In this document: positions 1 to 8,189 of the stretch, piece by piece | Layout of the letters: every line of letters begins with the position of its first letter | Numbering within the stretch: the first letter of the stretch is position 1 | Assembly: GCF_014396785.1 (NCBI RefSeq) | Contig: NZ_CP060718.1 | Coordinates: 1,012,501-1,076,500 of the forward strand | Direction: 5' to 3' | Length of the DNA: 64,000 bases | DNA from: Sphingomonas lutea | GTDB lineage: Bacteria > Pseudomonadota > Alphaproteobacteria > Sphingomonadales > Sphingomonadaceae | Notes under the pieces: generated by a model | The model's input: the letters and a program-made list of their open reading frames with translations, nothing else | Database searches by the model: none | What the model was told of the DNA's origin: nothing | Program-made: the position numbers and the translations under genes

Positions 1-1
1 C

Positions 2-1003
2 TGCGTGATGAACTATGACGGCGCCAAGGGCTGGCTGGTCGGCGAGCCCGAAAAGGGGCTGGCAGCGATGTTCATCATGATGAATGCGGCGCGGCTGGGC
101 GTCGGCCTGCAAGGGTTGGCGCAGGGCGAGGTCGCTTATCAAAACGCGGTCGCCTACGCCAAGGACCGGCGACAGGGCCGCGCGCTCAAGCCGGAGCTGC
201 GCGATGCGAACGCCAGGGCCGACAATCTGCTCGTCCACCCCGACGTCCGCCGCATGCTGCTCGAGGCGCGCTCGTGGAACGAGGCGGGACGCGCGCTGGT
301 GCTGTGGGGTGCGTTGCAGGTCGACCTGATGCGTCGTTCGCCCGATGAGGCGGAGCGCCAGCAGGCCGACGACCTGCTCGGCCTGATCACCCCGGTCATC
401 AAGGGCTATCTCACCGACAAGGGGCTCGAAGCCGCGGTCCTTGGCCAGCAGGTGTTCGGCGGGCACGGCTACATCCGCGAATGGGGCATGGAACAGTTCG
501 TCCGCGACGCCCGCATCACGCAGATTTACGAAGGCACGAACGGCATCCAGGCGATGGACTTGGTCGGCCGCAAGCTGCCCAAGGACGGCGGCCGCGCAAT
601 CCGCACCCTGTTCGAGATCATCGGCCGCGACATTGCTGAAGCCAAGCAGGCGGGCGACCCGGCGGGGGTCGCCGCGGCGCTGGAGACGGCCGTCGGTGAA
701 TTGCAGGGCGCGACGATGTGGCTTGCCAAGAACGGCATGGCCGACCCCAATAACGCCGGCGCGGGCGCTTATGCCTATATGGAGCTGATGGGCGTGGTCA
801 CGCTTGGCTGGATGTGGATGAAGATGGCGGCTGCCTCATCGCGCCTGCTTGCCGAAGGGTCAGGTGACCGCGGGTGGCATGAAACGAAGCTGGCGACTGC
901 GCAATTCTACGCCGAACGCGAACTGGTCATGGCACCGGCGCTGCGCCGCAAGGTCGAAGCGGGCGCCGAAACGCTCATGAAGATCCCCGAAGAGGCGTTC
1001 TAA
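2..1003 (+). CDS. Acyl-CoA dehydrogenase, C-terminal part (cut by window start)
   Basis: The reading frame is open from base 2, so the gene begins before the window and only about 333 residues are seen. The motif GMEQFVRDARITQIYEGTNG is the hallmark of the C-terminal helical domain of FAD-dependent acyl-CoA dehydrogenases. After it comes a further domain of about 130 residues (ending LMKIPEEAF), as in the long FadE-type enzymes of about 600 residues with an acetyl-CoA-dehydrogenase-like C-terminal extension. The expected role is the alpha,beta-dehydrogenation of fatty acyl-CoA in beta-oxidation. Chain-length preference cannot be read from this part. The ATG at 8 is internal and not a start. 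Confidence 0.93.
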   Translation, partial: CVMNYDGAKGWLVGEPEKGLAAMFIMMNAARLGVGLQGLAQGEVAYQNAVAYAKDRRQGRALKPELRDANARADNLLVHPDVRRMLLEARSWNEAGRALVLWGALQVDLMRRSPDEAERQQADDLLGLITPVIKGYLTDKGLEAAVLGQQVFGGHGYIREWGMEQFVRDARITQIYEGTNGIQAMDLVGRKLPKDGGRAIRTLFEIIGRDIAEAKQAGDPAGVAAALETAVGELQGATMWLAKNGMADPNNAGAGAYAYMELMGVVTLGWMWMKMAAASSRLLAEGSGDRGWHETKLATAQFYAERELVMAPALRRKVEAGAETLMKIPEEAF

Positions 1004-1120
1004 CGGCCAATCTGTCCCAGCCCGGGACAGTGCCGATAAGGCCGTTGCGGCGGCCGGGTGATCGGCAGATGATCGAAGGGTCGCCGCGCTAATCCCCTTG
1101 TGCGGCGCTACAGGCGTAAG

Positions 1121-1155
1121 GAAGGCTCGTCCGGCACGCGGGGCGAGCCTTCTTG
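1121..1155 (+). terminator. Probable intrinsic terminator
   Basis: A perfect 9-bp stem, GAAGGCTCG (1121-1129) with CGAGCCTTC (1144-1152), has a GC-rich loop and is followed by a short TTG. It lies in the 270-base gap after the acyl-CoA dehydrogenase gene. A second hairpin, CTGTCCC/GGGACAG, sits just after the stop codon at 1012-1030 without a T run. Nothing else is recognisable in this gap. Confidence 0.45.
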
Positions 1156-1273
1156 CTGTCACATGCGGTAAATAGGCCGCGGAGTCGGTTGGCGGGGCAA
1201 ATAATGTTATGGTGCCCCGGTCCGGCGCGCGACTCGCGCTCTGGAAGTTCGCTAGCTGCCATCGGGGGGTGGC

Positions 1274-1456
1274 ATGAGTCGTGACATGGAATATTTCCGC
1301 CGCCGGGCGGCCGAGGAGCGCATCGCCGCGATGCAGGCGGCGCATCCGAAAGTGCGCGAGGCGCATCTGGAAATGGCCCGGATGTACGAGGACCGGATGA
1401 CCGAGCCACGCGAAGAAGGTCAGGTCGTCACCTTGGACCTTCCGACCGTGGCCTGA
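1274..1456 (+). CDS. Small conserved-looking hypothetical protein (60 aa)
   Basis: This is a 60-residue, charged, mostly helical soluble protein (MSRDMEYFRRRAAEERIAAM...). It has no signal peptide or membrane segment. The ATG follows a G-rich stretch (GGGGGGTGGC) that could act as a ribosome binding site. Codon use is like that of the neighbours. The heptad-like pattern of R/A/E residues suggests one or two amphipathic helices. I do not recognise a named family; short proteins of this style are common in sphingomonad genomes (recollection, not a search). Function unknown. Confidence 0.6.
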   Translation: MSRDMEYFRRRAAEERIAAMQAAHPKVREAHLEMARMYEDRMTEPREEGQVVTLDLPTVA

Positions 1457-1577
1457 CTGGCCCTACCGAAAGATAAGCTTTCAGCAGTTACGAGGCCGGT
1501 TAGATTTGTGCTGCCGACTCCGGAGGATCGCCCGATCTCGGGGCGGCATCCCAGCGCTCAGCAAAATCGCTGGTACG

Positions 1578-1617
1578 AAAGGCCCGCACATGCCCCCGGC
1601 GTATGCGGGCCTTTCTA
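1578..1617 (+). terminator. Intrinsic terminator (possibly bidirectional)
   Basis: The 11-bp stem AAAGGCCCGCA (1578-1588) with TGCGGGCCTTT (1604-1614) is followed by TTTCTATTA. It separates the plus-strand small gene at 1274-1456 from the minus-strand SRAP gene ending at 1618, so it can serve both. A smaller hairpin CCAGCG/CGCTGG (1551-1573) precedes it, which raises the possibility that it ends a small RNA rather than an mRNA (see findings). Confidence 0.75.
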
Positions 1618-2208
1618 TTAGGCGGGCGCGGCCATGCTTGTTTCGACCGTGAGCGTGCCCGCAGGCAGAGCCCGGAGAAGATCAGGCGCATTGCCCGAAT
1701 GATCGAGCCACCTCCCCCAGTCGGCAGGGTCCAGCACCGCGACTTGCCGGCTATGGTAAGGCGCGACGTCCGGCCCGGGCTCGGTCGTCAGCATGGTGAA
1801 GGCTTGTCCGATACCGGGCACGGTTCGCATCAGCCCGGCGATTGCCAGCATGGGTGCACCGGATGCGGTAAACAGCCAACGGTCCTTGCGTCTTTGCTTC
1901 GGATCCGCCGGTGCCGTGAATTCGTAAAAACCATCGGCTACGATCAGGCATCGGCCGGACTTGAAGTCGCGCCCCTCGGATCGGAAATTGTAGACGGGCT
2001 TGCCGTTAGGGGCGGGCCAACTCCATCGTCGAACGACAAGCTCGTATCCCAAGGCGCCTGCCCGCACGATCGGCGCCTGGTCAGTGATGCGGACATCCCG
2101 CGGTTCGAGGTTCGGAACGCCTTCCGGAAAGCTGAGCGGCATTTGCACATCGCGGAAAATCCCCGCGATCTCATCCACCGATTTGGTTTGCGTATAGAGA
2201 TTGCACAT
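1618..2208 (-). CDS. SOS response-associated (SRAP/HMCES) family protein
   Basis: The protein is 196 residues and starts MCNLYTQTKS. In the SRAP family (HMCES in animals, YedK in E. coli) the initiator Met is removed and Cys2 forms a thiazolidine crosslink with abasic sites in single-stranded DNA. The conserved pieces are visible: Cys2, the N-E-P segment (VPNLEPRDVRI), RWSWPAPNGKPVYNFRSE, the glutamate in DGFYEF, and the His in PYHSRQ. Length fits the family, although it is slightly short at the C-terminus. Expected role: protecting abasic sites at replication forks. It is monocistronic, and no LexA box was noticed upstream. Confidence 0.93.
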   Translation of the reverse strand: MCNLYTQTKSVDEIAGIFRDVQMPLSFPEGVPNLEPRDVRITDQAPIVRAGALGYELVVRRWSWPAPNGKPVYNFRSEGRDFKSGRCLIVADGFYEFTAPADPKQRRKDRWLFTASGAPMLAIAGLMRTVPGIGQAFTMLTTEPGPDVAPYHSRQVAVLDPADWGRWLDHSGNAPDLLRALPAGTLTVETSMAAPA

Positions 2209-2284
2209 CGCGACGCTTCTAGCGCGCGATCATGCATTCGAGGAGCGCGCGGCTACGCGACCGCGCGCCTTTGCTGATGCGGTT

Positions 2285-2344
2285 CTAGAACAGGATCACG
2301 AGGATGATGATCAGCAGGATCAGGCCGCCAAGTCCGATATACAT
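2285..2344 (-). CDS. Hydrophobic microprotein, 19 aa
   Basis: The minus strand encodes MYIGLGGLILLIIILVILF followed by TAG. The ATG has a good ribosome binding site (AGGGAGAGA, seven bases away), and 29 bases further upstream lies a GGAAC-N16-GGTT motif resembling a sigma-EcfG promoter. Apart from Tyr2 and the glycines, every residue is aliphatic, so the peptide should form a single membrane-spanning or membrane-inserted helix. A GC-rich hairpin (2245-2268) follows the stop codon in the direction of transcription. Possible roles include a stress-induced membrane regulator or a type-I-toxin-like peptide; no function is assigned. It is well below usual annotation cut-offs. Confidence 0.55.
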   Translation of the reverse strand: MYIGLGGLILLIIILVILF

Positions 2345-2373
2345 AGTGTCTCTCCCTGGTTGCGTGTTCCTCC

Positions 2374-2398
2374 AACCGCAAGAGGGGCGGGAGGTTCC
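2374..2398 (-). promoter_or_regulatory. Candidate sigma-EcfG promoter for the 19-aa microprotein
   Basis: Read on the minus strand, GGAAC (2398-2394) is followed after exactly 16 bases by GGTT (2377-2374). The known sigma-EcfG (PhyR-NepR-EcfG general stress) consensus in alphaproteobacteria is GGAAC-N16/17-CGTT, so one base of the -10 element differs. The distance from the -10 element to the ATG is 29 bases, the same as at the stronger copy before the gene at 34483. Confidence 0.4.
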
Positions 2399-2545
2399 GA
2401 ACTTCGCACCACAGCGGCGGGTTTAGGGAGGGTTCACCTTTCGACGACGAGTCGATGCTGAAGTGCGACGAAATCCGCACCGTGAGGCGGTGGCGGATCG
2501 TTGTGCAGGACAAAGGCTCAGTATCGAGAAGGGAGTTTCCCAGCC

Positions 2546-3013
2546 ATGAATATGAAGATGATCCTCGCCGGCACGGCCGGTCTCGCCGCTTTGGCCACGG
2601 CCGCCCCGGCAACTGCTCAATATGGCTATTACGCGCAACCGTACGGTTATACGCCGCAATATGGCTACGCCCAGCAGTACGGCTACGGGTACAATACGAC
2701 CGCTCTTGCCTCTCAGCGTTGCACGGCCGCGGTACAGGCGCGGCTGCAGAATCGCGTTGGCATCCAGAGCATCTTGGGCGCCGTCCTTGGCGTCAACACT
2801 TCGGGCCGCGTGCTTAGCGTCACGCAGGTGACGCCGCGCCGAAACGATGTCCGTGTTCGCGGTCTCGCCAGCAGCGGCCGGCAGGCCGGCTATGGTCCGT
2901 ATGGCGTTGGTGCCTATGGCGCCTACGGCTACGGTTTCCAGCCGGACCTCTCATTCAATTGCCGCGTCGACTACAACGGCTACGTCCGCGACGTGAACAT
3001 CAACCGCCGTTAA
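2546..3013 (+). CDS. Secreted Tyr/Gly-rich protein (155 aa), paralogue of the gene at 63199-63729
   Basis: I chose the ATG at 2546 because an AGAAGGGAG site lies before it and the product then starts with a clean signal peptide (MNMKMILAGTAGLAALATAAPATAQ). The mature protein has an N-terminal Gln/Tyr/Gly/Pro-rich low-complexity stretch, a central region with one Cys (SQRCTAAVQARLQ), and a C-terminal motif FNCRVDYNGYVRDVNINRR. The same ending (FRCTVDYRGYVRDVRVRRR) occurs in the gene at 63199-63729. Two cysteines suggest a disulfide in the periplasm. No named family is recognised. It probably acts in the periplasm or on the cell surface. Confidence 0.8.
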   Translation: MNMKMILAGTAGLAALATAAPATAQYGYYAQPYGYTPQYGYAQQYGYGYNTTALASQRCTAAVQARLQNRVGIQSILGAVLGVNTSGRVLSVTQVTPRRNDVRVRGLASSGRQAGYGPYGVGAYGAYGYGFQPDLSFNCRVDYNGYVRDVNINRR

Positions 3014-3033
3014 TCCAGCGGAGAGGCAAAGGA

Positions 3034-3066
3034 AGCGCCGGGCTTACGCCCGGCGCTTTTCTTTTG
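3034..3066 (+). terminator. Intrinsic terminator
   Basis: A perfect 10-bp stem, AGCGCCGGGC (3034-3043) with GCCCGGCGCT (3048-3057), has a TTAC loop and is followed by TTTTCTTTT. It ends transcription of the secreted-protein gene 20 bases after its stop codon. Confidence 0.9.
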
Positions 3067-3074
3067 GTCCGCCC

Positions 3075-5768
3075 TCAGCTCGCCTCGCGGCGTTCGACAT
3101 ACCAAGGGATCAACATCTTCGCCTGATTTCCCTTCGCCTTCTTGGGTGCCAGCCGGGTAAGATCGAACGTTTCGTGGAACTGAACGCCGAACATCCCGGA
3201 TTGCGACCAGCGGACGACCGCCCTCACCGGGCCGACACCGACGATGTCGATGACCAAATGATCGCCCGGCGCGACTGGAATAGGACACTCGGCCAGCGCA
3301 CCCATCGATGAGATGTTGCGCAGCTTGATCTCCAGCACCTCCTCATCGATCGCCGTGATGGCACGGCGCATCAAACGATGGCGCGGTTCGCGGATGCACT
3401 GGTAGCCATCCGCCTCGACCGTGACGGTATTGGCCAGCCGACGGGTGATTTCTCCGTCCGCAGGGCGCCCGAAGATATAGCCCTGCACCATGCTGACGCC
3501 GAGTTCGCGGATGAGTTGCAGGTCGTCATGCGTCTCGACGCCCTCGGCGCAAGTGTCCATGCCAAGCGTTTCCGCCAAGGTCACGATCGCGCGGATGATT
3601 GCCGCGTTGCGATTCGTGCTGGACGTCGACGCCGCGCCACGAACGAAGCTCTGGTCAATCTTGATCTTGTCGAACGGCGCTTTCTTCAAATAGCCGAGCG
3701 AGCTGTAGCCTGTTCCGAAGTCGTCGAGAGACAGGCGCACGCCCAGCTTCTTCAGCTTCGCGAACGTGTCATCGGTAGAATCACCGTCGGCCAGGAAAAC
3801 CCCCTCGGTGATCTCCAGCTCCAGCCGGTCCGGCCGGACTCCGCTCGTTTCCAGATGCTCGGCGACCATCGCCACCACGCCCGGGTCGTTGAACTGGAGC
3901 GGGGAGAGGTTCACTGCCACGCGAACGTGATCCGGCCAATGGGACGCTTCTTCAAGGGAAGTGGCAAGCACCCATTCCCCGATTTTGCCAATCAGGCCGG
4001 CTTCCTCCGCCAAGGGCACAAATTTGGCCGGCGAGATGGCGCCGCGCGTCGGGTGTTGCCAGCGGACCAGCGCCTCGAAGCCGGAAATCTCTTCGCCCGC
4101 AGTGCGCACGATCGGCTGGTAATGGACGCTGAGCTCGCCGCGCTCGATCGCTTGGCGAAGCTCATTCTCCAGCTGCTGCCGCTCGGCAGCTTCGCTGTGC
4201 ATCGAGGGTTCGTAGAAGATGTGCTTGCCACGGCCAGCGGCTTTCGCGGCGTAGAGCGCAAGGTCGGCGTTGCGCACCAGCGCGTCCGCTTGGCTTCGGC
4301 CGGGATCGCCGATCGTTATGCCGACCGAAGCCCCAATGGTCACCTTGTGGCCCTCGATCATGTACGGGCGCGACACTTGTTCGATCAGCGTGCGGGCTAG
4401 GGATTCCAGAAGGCCGATATCGACAGTGCCCGGCAGCACCGCCTGGAATTCGTCGCCGCCGAGGCGCCCGATCTGTCCGTGAATGCCCATCACCGATGTC
4501 AGGCGATCGGCGACCTGGCGCAGAAGCGCGTCGCCGATAGGATGGCCGAGCGTATCGTTGACGTTCTTGAATCGATCAAGGTCGATCAGGAACATTGCGC
4601 AGCCCTTCTGCCGGTGGGCGGCGTTGCGCAGCGCCTCCTCCAGCGTCTGGCGCATCATGGCGCGGTTGGGCAGACCTGTCAGGGAGTCGAAACGTGCAAG
4701 GCGGGTGATCTCCTGCTCGGAGCGCCGCTGCTCGGTGAGATCGGTCCCGATACCCCGGAATCCGAGGAAGCGCCCATGCTCGTCGAAGATGGGGTTGCCC
4801 GACAACGACCAATGGACTTCGCCGTCACTCGCCGGGCGAACCACCACGTCGGAAAAGGGGAACCGGGCGGAAAGGTGGAAGCCGAGGGTCTTGCGCTCCT
4901 CCATCGTTGCCCCCGGGTCGGTATCGACCGACAGCAAGTCGGTGAAGCGGCGGCCAAGAAGCTCCGCCGCCTCGCACTGGAAATCATCGGCAAGCTGCTG
5001 CGAGACGTAGGACAAGGTGCCTTCGGCATTGGTTTCCCAGAACCAGCCCCGGCCCGTGTCCTCGAACTCATCGACGAAACATTGCGCCTTGCGGGCCAGC
5101 GCTTCGACCCGCAGCCGCTTGCGGCCTGCAGCGATGATGCTCTGCGCGCAGCTCACGCTGTAGGCGAGGGCAAGCAGCGACAGCACCGTAATGCAAATCA
5201 ACATGACCGGCGATCCGCCAAACAGCAGCGAGGCGACGATGCAGACGGCCGCAGTGACCATCGCCATCGGAGGGCAACTGATTGATGCGATCGCGGCCAT
5301 CGCAAGGCCGGCAACCATAACGGCCACCATCGCGTGGTCCGTTGCGTGCCGATCCTGGCTGGCGATCGCCGCGCCGAACAAAGTCCACATCAAGCCAACC
5401 GCTGCAAGGTAAGCGCAAAGGGCCCGGACGATGGTGTGTGGCGGAAGCTTGAAGCGATCGCGATACTTCAGCGCCACAGCCGCGCCGACATCGAGCAACA
5501 GGACGAGGACGGCCGGGACCGCAGGGCTCGCGAGCGAGGCGGCAAATGCGATCTGGGGCATCAGCAAGAAGCAGGTGCCGGCGACCAGCAAATGGGTGGC
5601 GCCGAGCAGCAGTGCAGCGTGCTCGAGCGTCGCGACGCGCCAGGCTGAAACGGATTGCTCCTCGGTGCTGCTGAGGGAGGCGACGTCGAACCACAAGGCC
5701 TCGCTGATCGAGGCGCGATCCTGACCCTGTTCGGGCTGGCTAGCCTTGGCAAATCGCGACCTGCGCAT
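3075..5768 (-). CDS. Membrane-bound c-di-GMP enzyme: PAS-GGDEF-EAL-PilZ
   Basis: This 897-residue protein has about six hydrophobic segments in residues 45-220, a PAS/PAC domain at about 235-345, a GGDEF domain at about 355-510 with intact GRLGGDEF, an EAL domain at about 530-775 and a C-terminal PilZ domain at about 790-885. The EAL domain keeps its key motifs (FEALVRW, ELEITEGVF, LDDFGTGYSSL, KIDQSF), so phosphodiesterase activity is expected. No RxxD inhibitory site precedes GGDEF. PilZ keeps an NxSxxG motif (LRNISSMG) and an Arg-rich stretch before it, so it should bind c-di-GMP. Whether it makes or degrades c-di-GMP overall cannot be told. It would set the motile/sessile balance from the inner membrane. 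Confidence 0.95.
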   Translation of the reverse strand: MRRSRFAKASQPEQGQDRASISEALWFDVASLSSTEEQSVSAWRVATLEHAALLLGATHLLVAGTCFLLMPQIAFAASLASPAVPAVLVLLLDVGAAVALKYRDRFKLPPHTIVRALCAYLAAVGLMWTLFGAAIASQDRHATDHAMVAVMVAGLAMAAIASISCPPMAMVTAAVCIVASLLFGGSPVMLICITVLSLLALAYSVSCAQSIIAAGRKRLRVEALARKAQCFVDEFEDTGRGWFWETNAEGTLSYVSQQLADDFQCEAAELLGRRFTDLLSVDTDPGATMEERKTLGFHLSARFPFSDVVVRPASDGEVHWSLSGNPIFDEHGRFLGFRGIGTDLTEQRRSEQEITRLARFDSLTGLPNRAMMRQTLEEALRNAAHRQKGCAMFLIDLDRFKNVNDTLGHPIGDALLRQVADRLTSVMGIHGQIGRLGGDEFQAVLPGTVDIGLLESLARTLIEQVSRPYMIEGHKVTIGASVGITIGDPGRSQADALVRNADLALYAAKAAGRGKHIFYEPSMHSEAAERQQLENELRQAIERGELSVHYQPIVRTAGEEISGFEALVRWQHPTRGAISPAKFVPLAEEAGLIGKIGEWVLATSLEEASHWPDHVRVAVNLSPLQFNDPGVVAMVAEHLETSGVRPDRLELEITEGVFLADGDSTDDTFAKLKKLGVRLSLDDFGTGYSSLGYLKKAPFDKIKIDQSFVRGAASTSSTNRNAAIIRAIVTLAETLGMDTCAEGVETHDDLQLIRELGVSMVQGYIFGRPADGEITRRLANTVTVEADGYQCIREPRHRLMRRAITAIDEEVLEIKLRNISSMGALAECPIPVAPGDHLVIDIVGVGPVRAVVRWSQSGMFGVQFHETFDLTRLAPKKAKGNQAKMLIPWYVERREAS

Positions 5769-5886
5769 TTTCGTCCCTACTCACTGGTGGCGGACGCATG
5801 ATGCGGCCCTGCCCAACGCACGTGGGGGACTTTAACGGCGAGGGTTAACTGCGCCCCGAACGAACGGGGTTAGCGTCCGCTTAAAC

Positions 5887-6807
5887 CTATTCAGGCAGGA
5901 ACTCGGGCACGGAGAGATAACGTTCGCCCGTGTCGTAATTGAAGCCAAGGATTCTGGGCCGCTCGCCAAGGTCGGGCAGCTTCTGATGGATGGCGGCCAA
6001 AGTCGCGCCCGAGGACACGCCGACGAGCATGCCTTCCTCGCGCGCGGCGCGGCGCGCCATATCCTTCGCGTCGTTCGGATCGACCTGGATGATCCCGTCG
6101 AGCAGGTCCGTGTCCATGATGCCTGGCACAAAGCCGGCGCCGATGCCCTGGATCGGGTGCGGTCCGGGCTGCCCGCCGGACAGCACCGGCGACAAGGTCG
6201 GCTCGACCGCGAACACTTTGAGAGCAGGCCATTCCTGCTTGAGCACCTCGGCGCAGGCGGTGATGTGGCCCCCGGTGCCGACGCCGGTGATCAGCGCATC
6301 GGGCGGGGAGTCGGCGAAGTCCTTGAGGATCTCCTGCGCGGTGGTGCGACGGTGCACCTCGAGGTTCGCGGGATTTTCGAACTGTTGCGGCATCCATGCA
6401 CCCGGCGTTTCGGCAACGATTTCTTCGGCACGGGCGATGGCGCCTTTCATGCCCTTTTCGCGCGGGGTGAGATCGAAGGATGCGCCAAAGGCCAGCATGA
6501 GACGCCGACGTTCGAGGCTCATGCTTTCGGGCATCACGAGGATCAGCTTATAGCCCTTCACCGCGGCGACCATTGCAAGCCCGATCCCCGTGTTGCCCGA
6601 CGTCGGCTCGACGATCACCCCGTCGGGCTTCAATTTGCCGGATTTTTCGGCGTCCTCGACCATCGCGAGCGCGATGCGATCCTTGATCGATGCGCCGGGA
6701 TTGGCCCTCTCCTGCTTGATCCAGACTTCGGCGCGATCGCCGAACAGGCGGTTGAGGCGAACGTGCGGCGTGTTTCCGATGGTCTCGAGGATGTTCGCGG
6801 CCTTCAT
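5887..6807 (-). CDS. cysK: Cysteine synthase A (O-acetylserine sulfhydrylase)
   Basis: The 306-residue product is a fold-type II PLP enzyme that makes L-cysteine from O-acetylserine and sulfide in the cytosol. The PLP lysine is Lys42 in NPGASIKDR, the substrate loop is EPTSGNTG, and the glycine-rich phosphate cup is [10 protein letters not shown]. The start ATG has an AGGAGAG site eight bases upstream. The usual second Gly of NPGG is Ala here, a minor change. The gene stands alone between the GGDEF-EAL gene and the MFS gene, with no sulfate-assimilation genes next to it. A cystathionine beta-synthase-like role is less likely because there is no CBS domain. Confidence 0.94.
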   Translation of the reverse strand: MKAANILETIGNTPHVRLNRLFGDRAEVWIKQERANPGASIKDRIALAMVEDAEKSGKLKPDGVIVEPTSGNTGIGLAMVAAVKGYKLILVMPESMSLERRRLMLAFGASFDLTPREKGMKGAIARAEEIVAETPGAWMPQQFENPANLEVHRRTTAQEILKDFADSPPDALITGVGTGGHITACAEVLKQEWPALKVFAVEPTLSPVLSGGQPGPHPIQGIGAGFVPGIMDTDLLDGIIQVDPNDAKDMARRAAREEGMLVGVSSGATLAAIHQKLPDLGERPRILGFNYDTGERYLSVPEFLPE

Positions 6808-6882
6808 GTCGAGATCTCTCCTGTGCGGTCGGGGACGCTTAAGCCGCCGCTATATGGGTCCGGTCGGCCAAGTTGAACAGCG

Positions 6883-8154
6883 TCATACGCCGCCTGCCGC
6901 GACCGGCGGCTTTTCCGGCGCGGGATCGGGCAGGTCGAAGGTGCGCGCGCGGCGAAGCTCGGGGAACCAGCGTGCCCAGATCAAGGTGACGATGATTGCG
7001 GCGATGCCGCCGCCGACGGTCGCGGCGACGGGGCCAATCAGCGCTGCGGAAAAGCCGCTCCGGGTCTCGCCCAGTTCGTTGGAGGCCGAGATGGCCAGCG
7101 TCGATGCGGCCGACACCCGGCCGCGCATCGCGTCCGGCGTGTGCAGCTGGATGAGCGATTGACGAATATAGACCGAGAACATGTCGGCGGCGCCGAGCAG
7201 CGCGAGCATGGCCAGCGACAGAAAATAGAATTTCGACAGGCCGAAGATCGCTGTCGCGGCGCCGAACACGACGACTGCGGCCAGCATCTTCACGCCGACG
7301 TCGGTCTTAATCGGACGGAACGAGAAATAAATCGCGGTCAGCGTCGCACCGAGCGCCGGCGCGGCGCGCAGCGGGCCGAGGCCCTGAGCGCCGACGACCA
7401 GGATGTCCCGGGCATAAACGGGCAGCATGGCGGTCACCCCACCCAGCAGGACCGCGAACAGGTCCAGCGTGATGGCGCCAAGAACGAGCCGGTTGCGGCG
7501 CACGTAGCTCAGCCCTTCGATCATGCGCTGGATCGGTTTGCCCGGCTCGATCTTCGGCCGTTCGACCGGTGGGATCAGGAACAAGCAAAGGGTGGCGAAG
7601 GCGAAGAGCGCCGTGCTCACGCCGTAGGAGAGGTGCGGCGTGATGTCGTAGAGGATGCCGCCAAGCGCCGGTCCGATGATCGCACCCGACTGCCAGGCGG
7701 TGGAGCTGAGTGCGATGGCGCGCGGCAGGAGGTCGCGCGGGACGAGGTTGGGGGCAAGCGCGCCCAGTGCCGGTCCGGCGAAGGCCCGCGCGACGCCGAG
7801 CAAGGCGGCGACGCCGAACAAGATCGGCAAGCTGAGCTGACCCGTCCAAGTCGCCAGAAAAAGGATCAGCGCGCATAGCGTTTCCAGCGCGACGACCGCG
7901 CGCGCGACGTGCCGGCGGTCGAGGCGGTCGGCGACCCATCCACTCATGGGCGTCAGCAGGAACAGGGGGACGAACTGGACGAGGCCGATCAGCCCGAGCT
8001 GAAACGCAGCATCGCCGATGCTCATCGTTTCGCGGGAGATGTCGTAGACCTGCCAGCCAATGACGATGACCATCGCCATCTGCGCAATGGTCGTCGTCAG
8101 CCGCGCCAGCCAGAAGGCGCGGAAGGCCGGGATGCGAAGCGGGGCGGGGATCAC
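6883..8154 (-). CDS. MFS transporter (EntS/MFS_3-type exporter)
   Basis: This is a 423-residue integral membrane protein with about twelve hydrophobic segments. The motif GWVADRLDRRHVAR between segments 2 and 3 is the MFS signature. The start IPAFRAFWLARLTTTIAQMA and the overall pattern match the MFS_3 group (enterobactin exporter EntS and related drug or siderophore exporters). The start codon is GTG. Substrate cannot be inferred from the neighbours, which are cysteine synthase downstream and an alpha/beta hydrolase upstream on the same strand. Proton-driven export from the inner membrane is the expected activity. Confidence 0.9.
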   Translation of the reverse strand: MIPAPLRIPAFRAFWLARLTTTIAQMAMVIVIGWQVYDISRETMSIGDAAFQLGLIGLVQFVPLFLLTPMSGWVADRLDRRHVARAVVALETLCALILFLATWTGQLSLPILFGVAALLGVARAFAGPALGALAPNLVPRDLLPRAIALSSTAWQSGAIIGPALGGILYDITPHLSYGVSTALFAFATLCLFLIPPVERPKIEPGKPIQRMIEGLSYVRRNRLVLGAITLDLFAVLLGGVTAMLPVYARDILVVGAQGLGPLRAAPALGATLTAIYFSFRPIKTDVGVKMLAAVVVFGAATAIFGLSKFYFLSLAMLALLGAADMFSVYIRQSLIQLHTPDAMRGRVSAASTLAISASNELGETRSGFSAALIGPVAATVGGGIAAIIVTLIWARWFPELRRARTFDLPDPAPEKPPVAAGGV

Positions 8155-8189
8155 GCCCCGCCCCTAATCGCTGCTTGCTCTGCCCGCAA

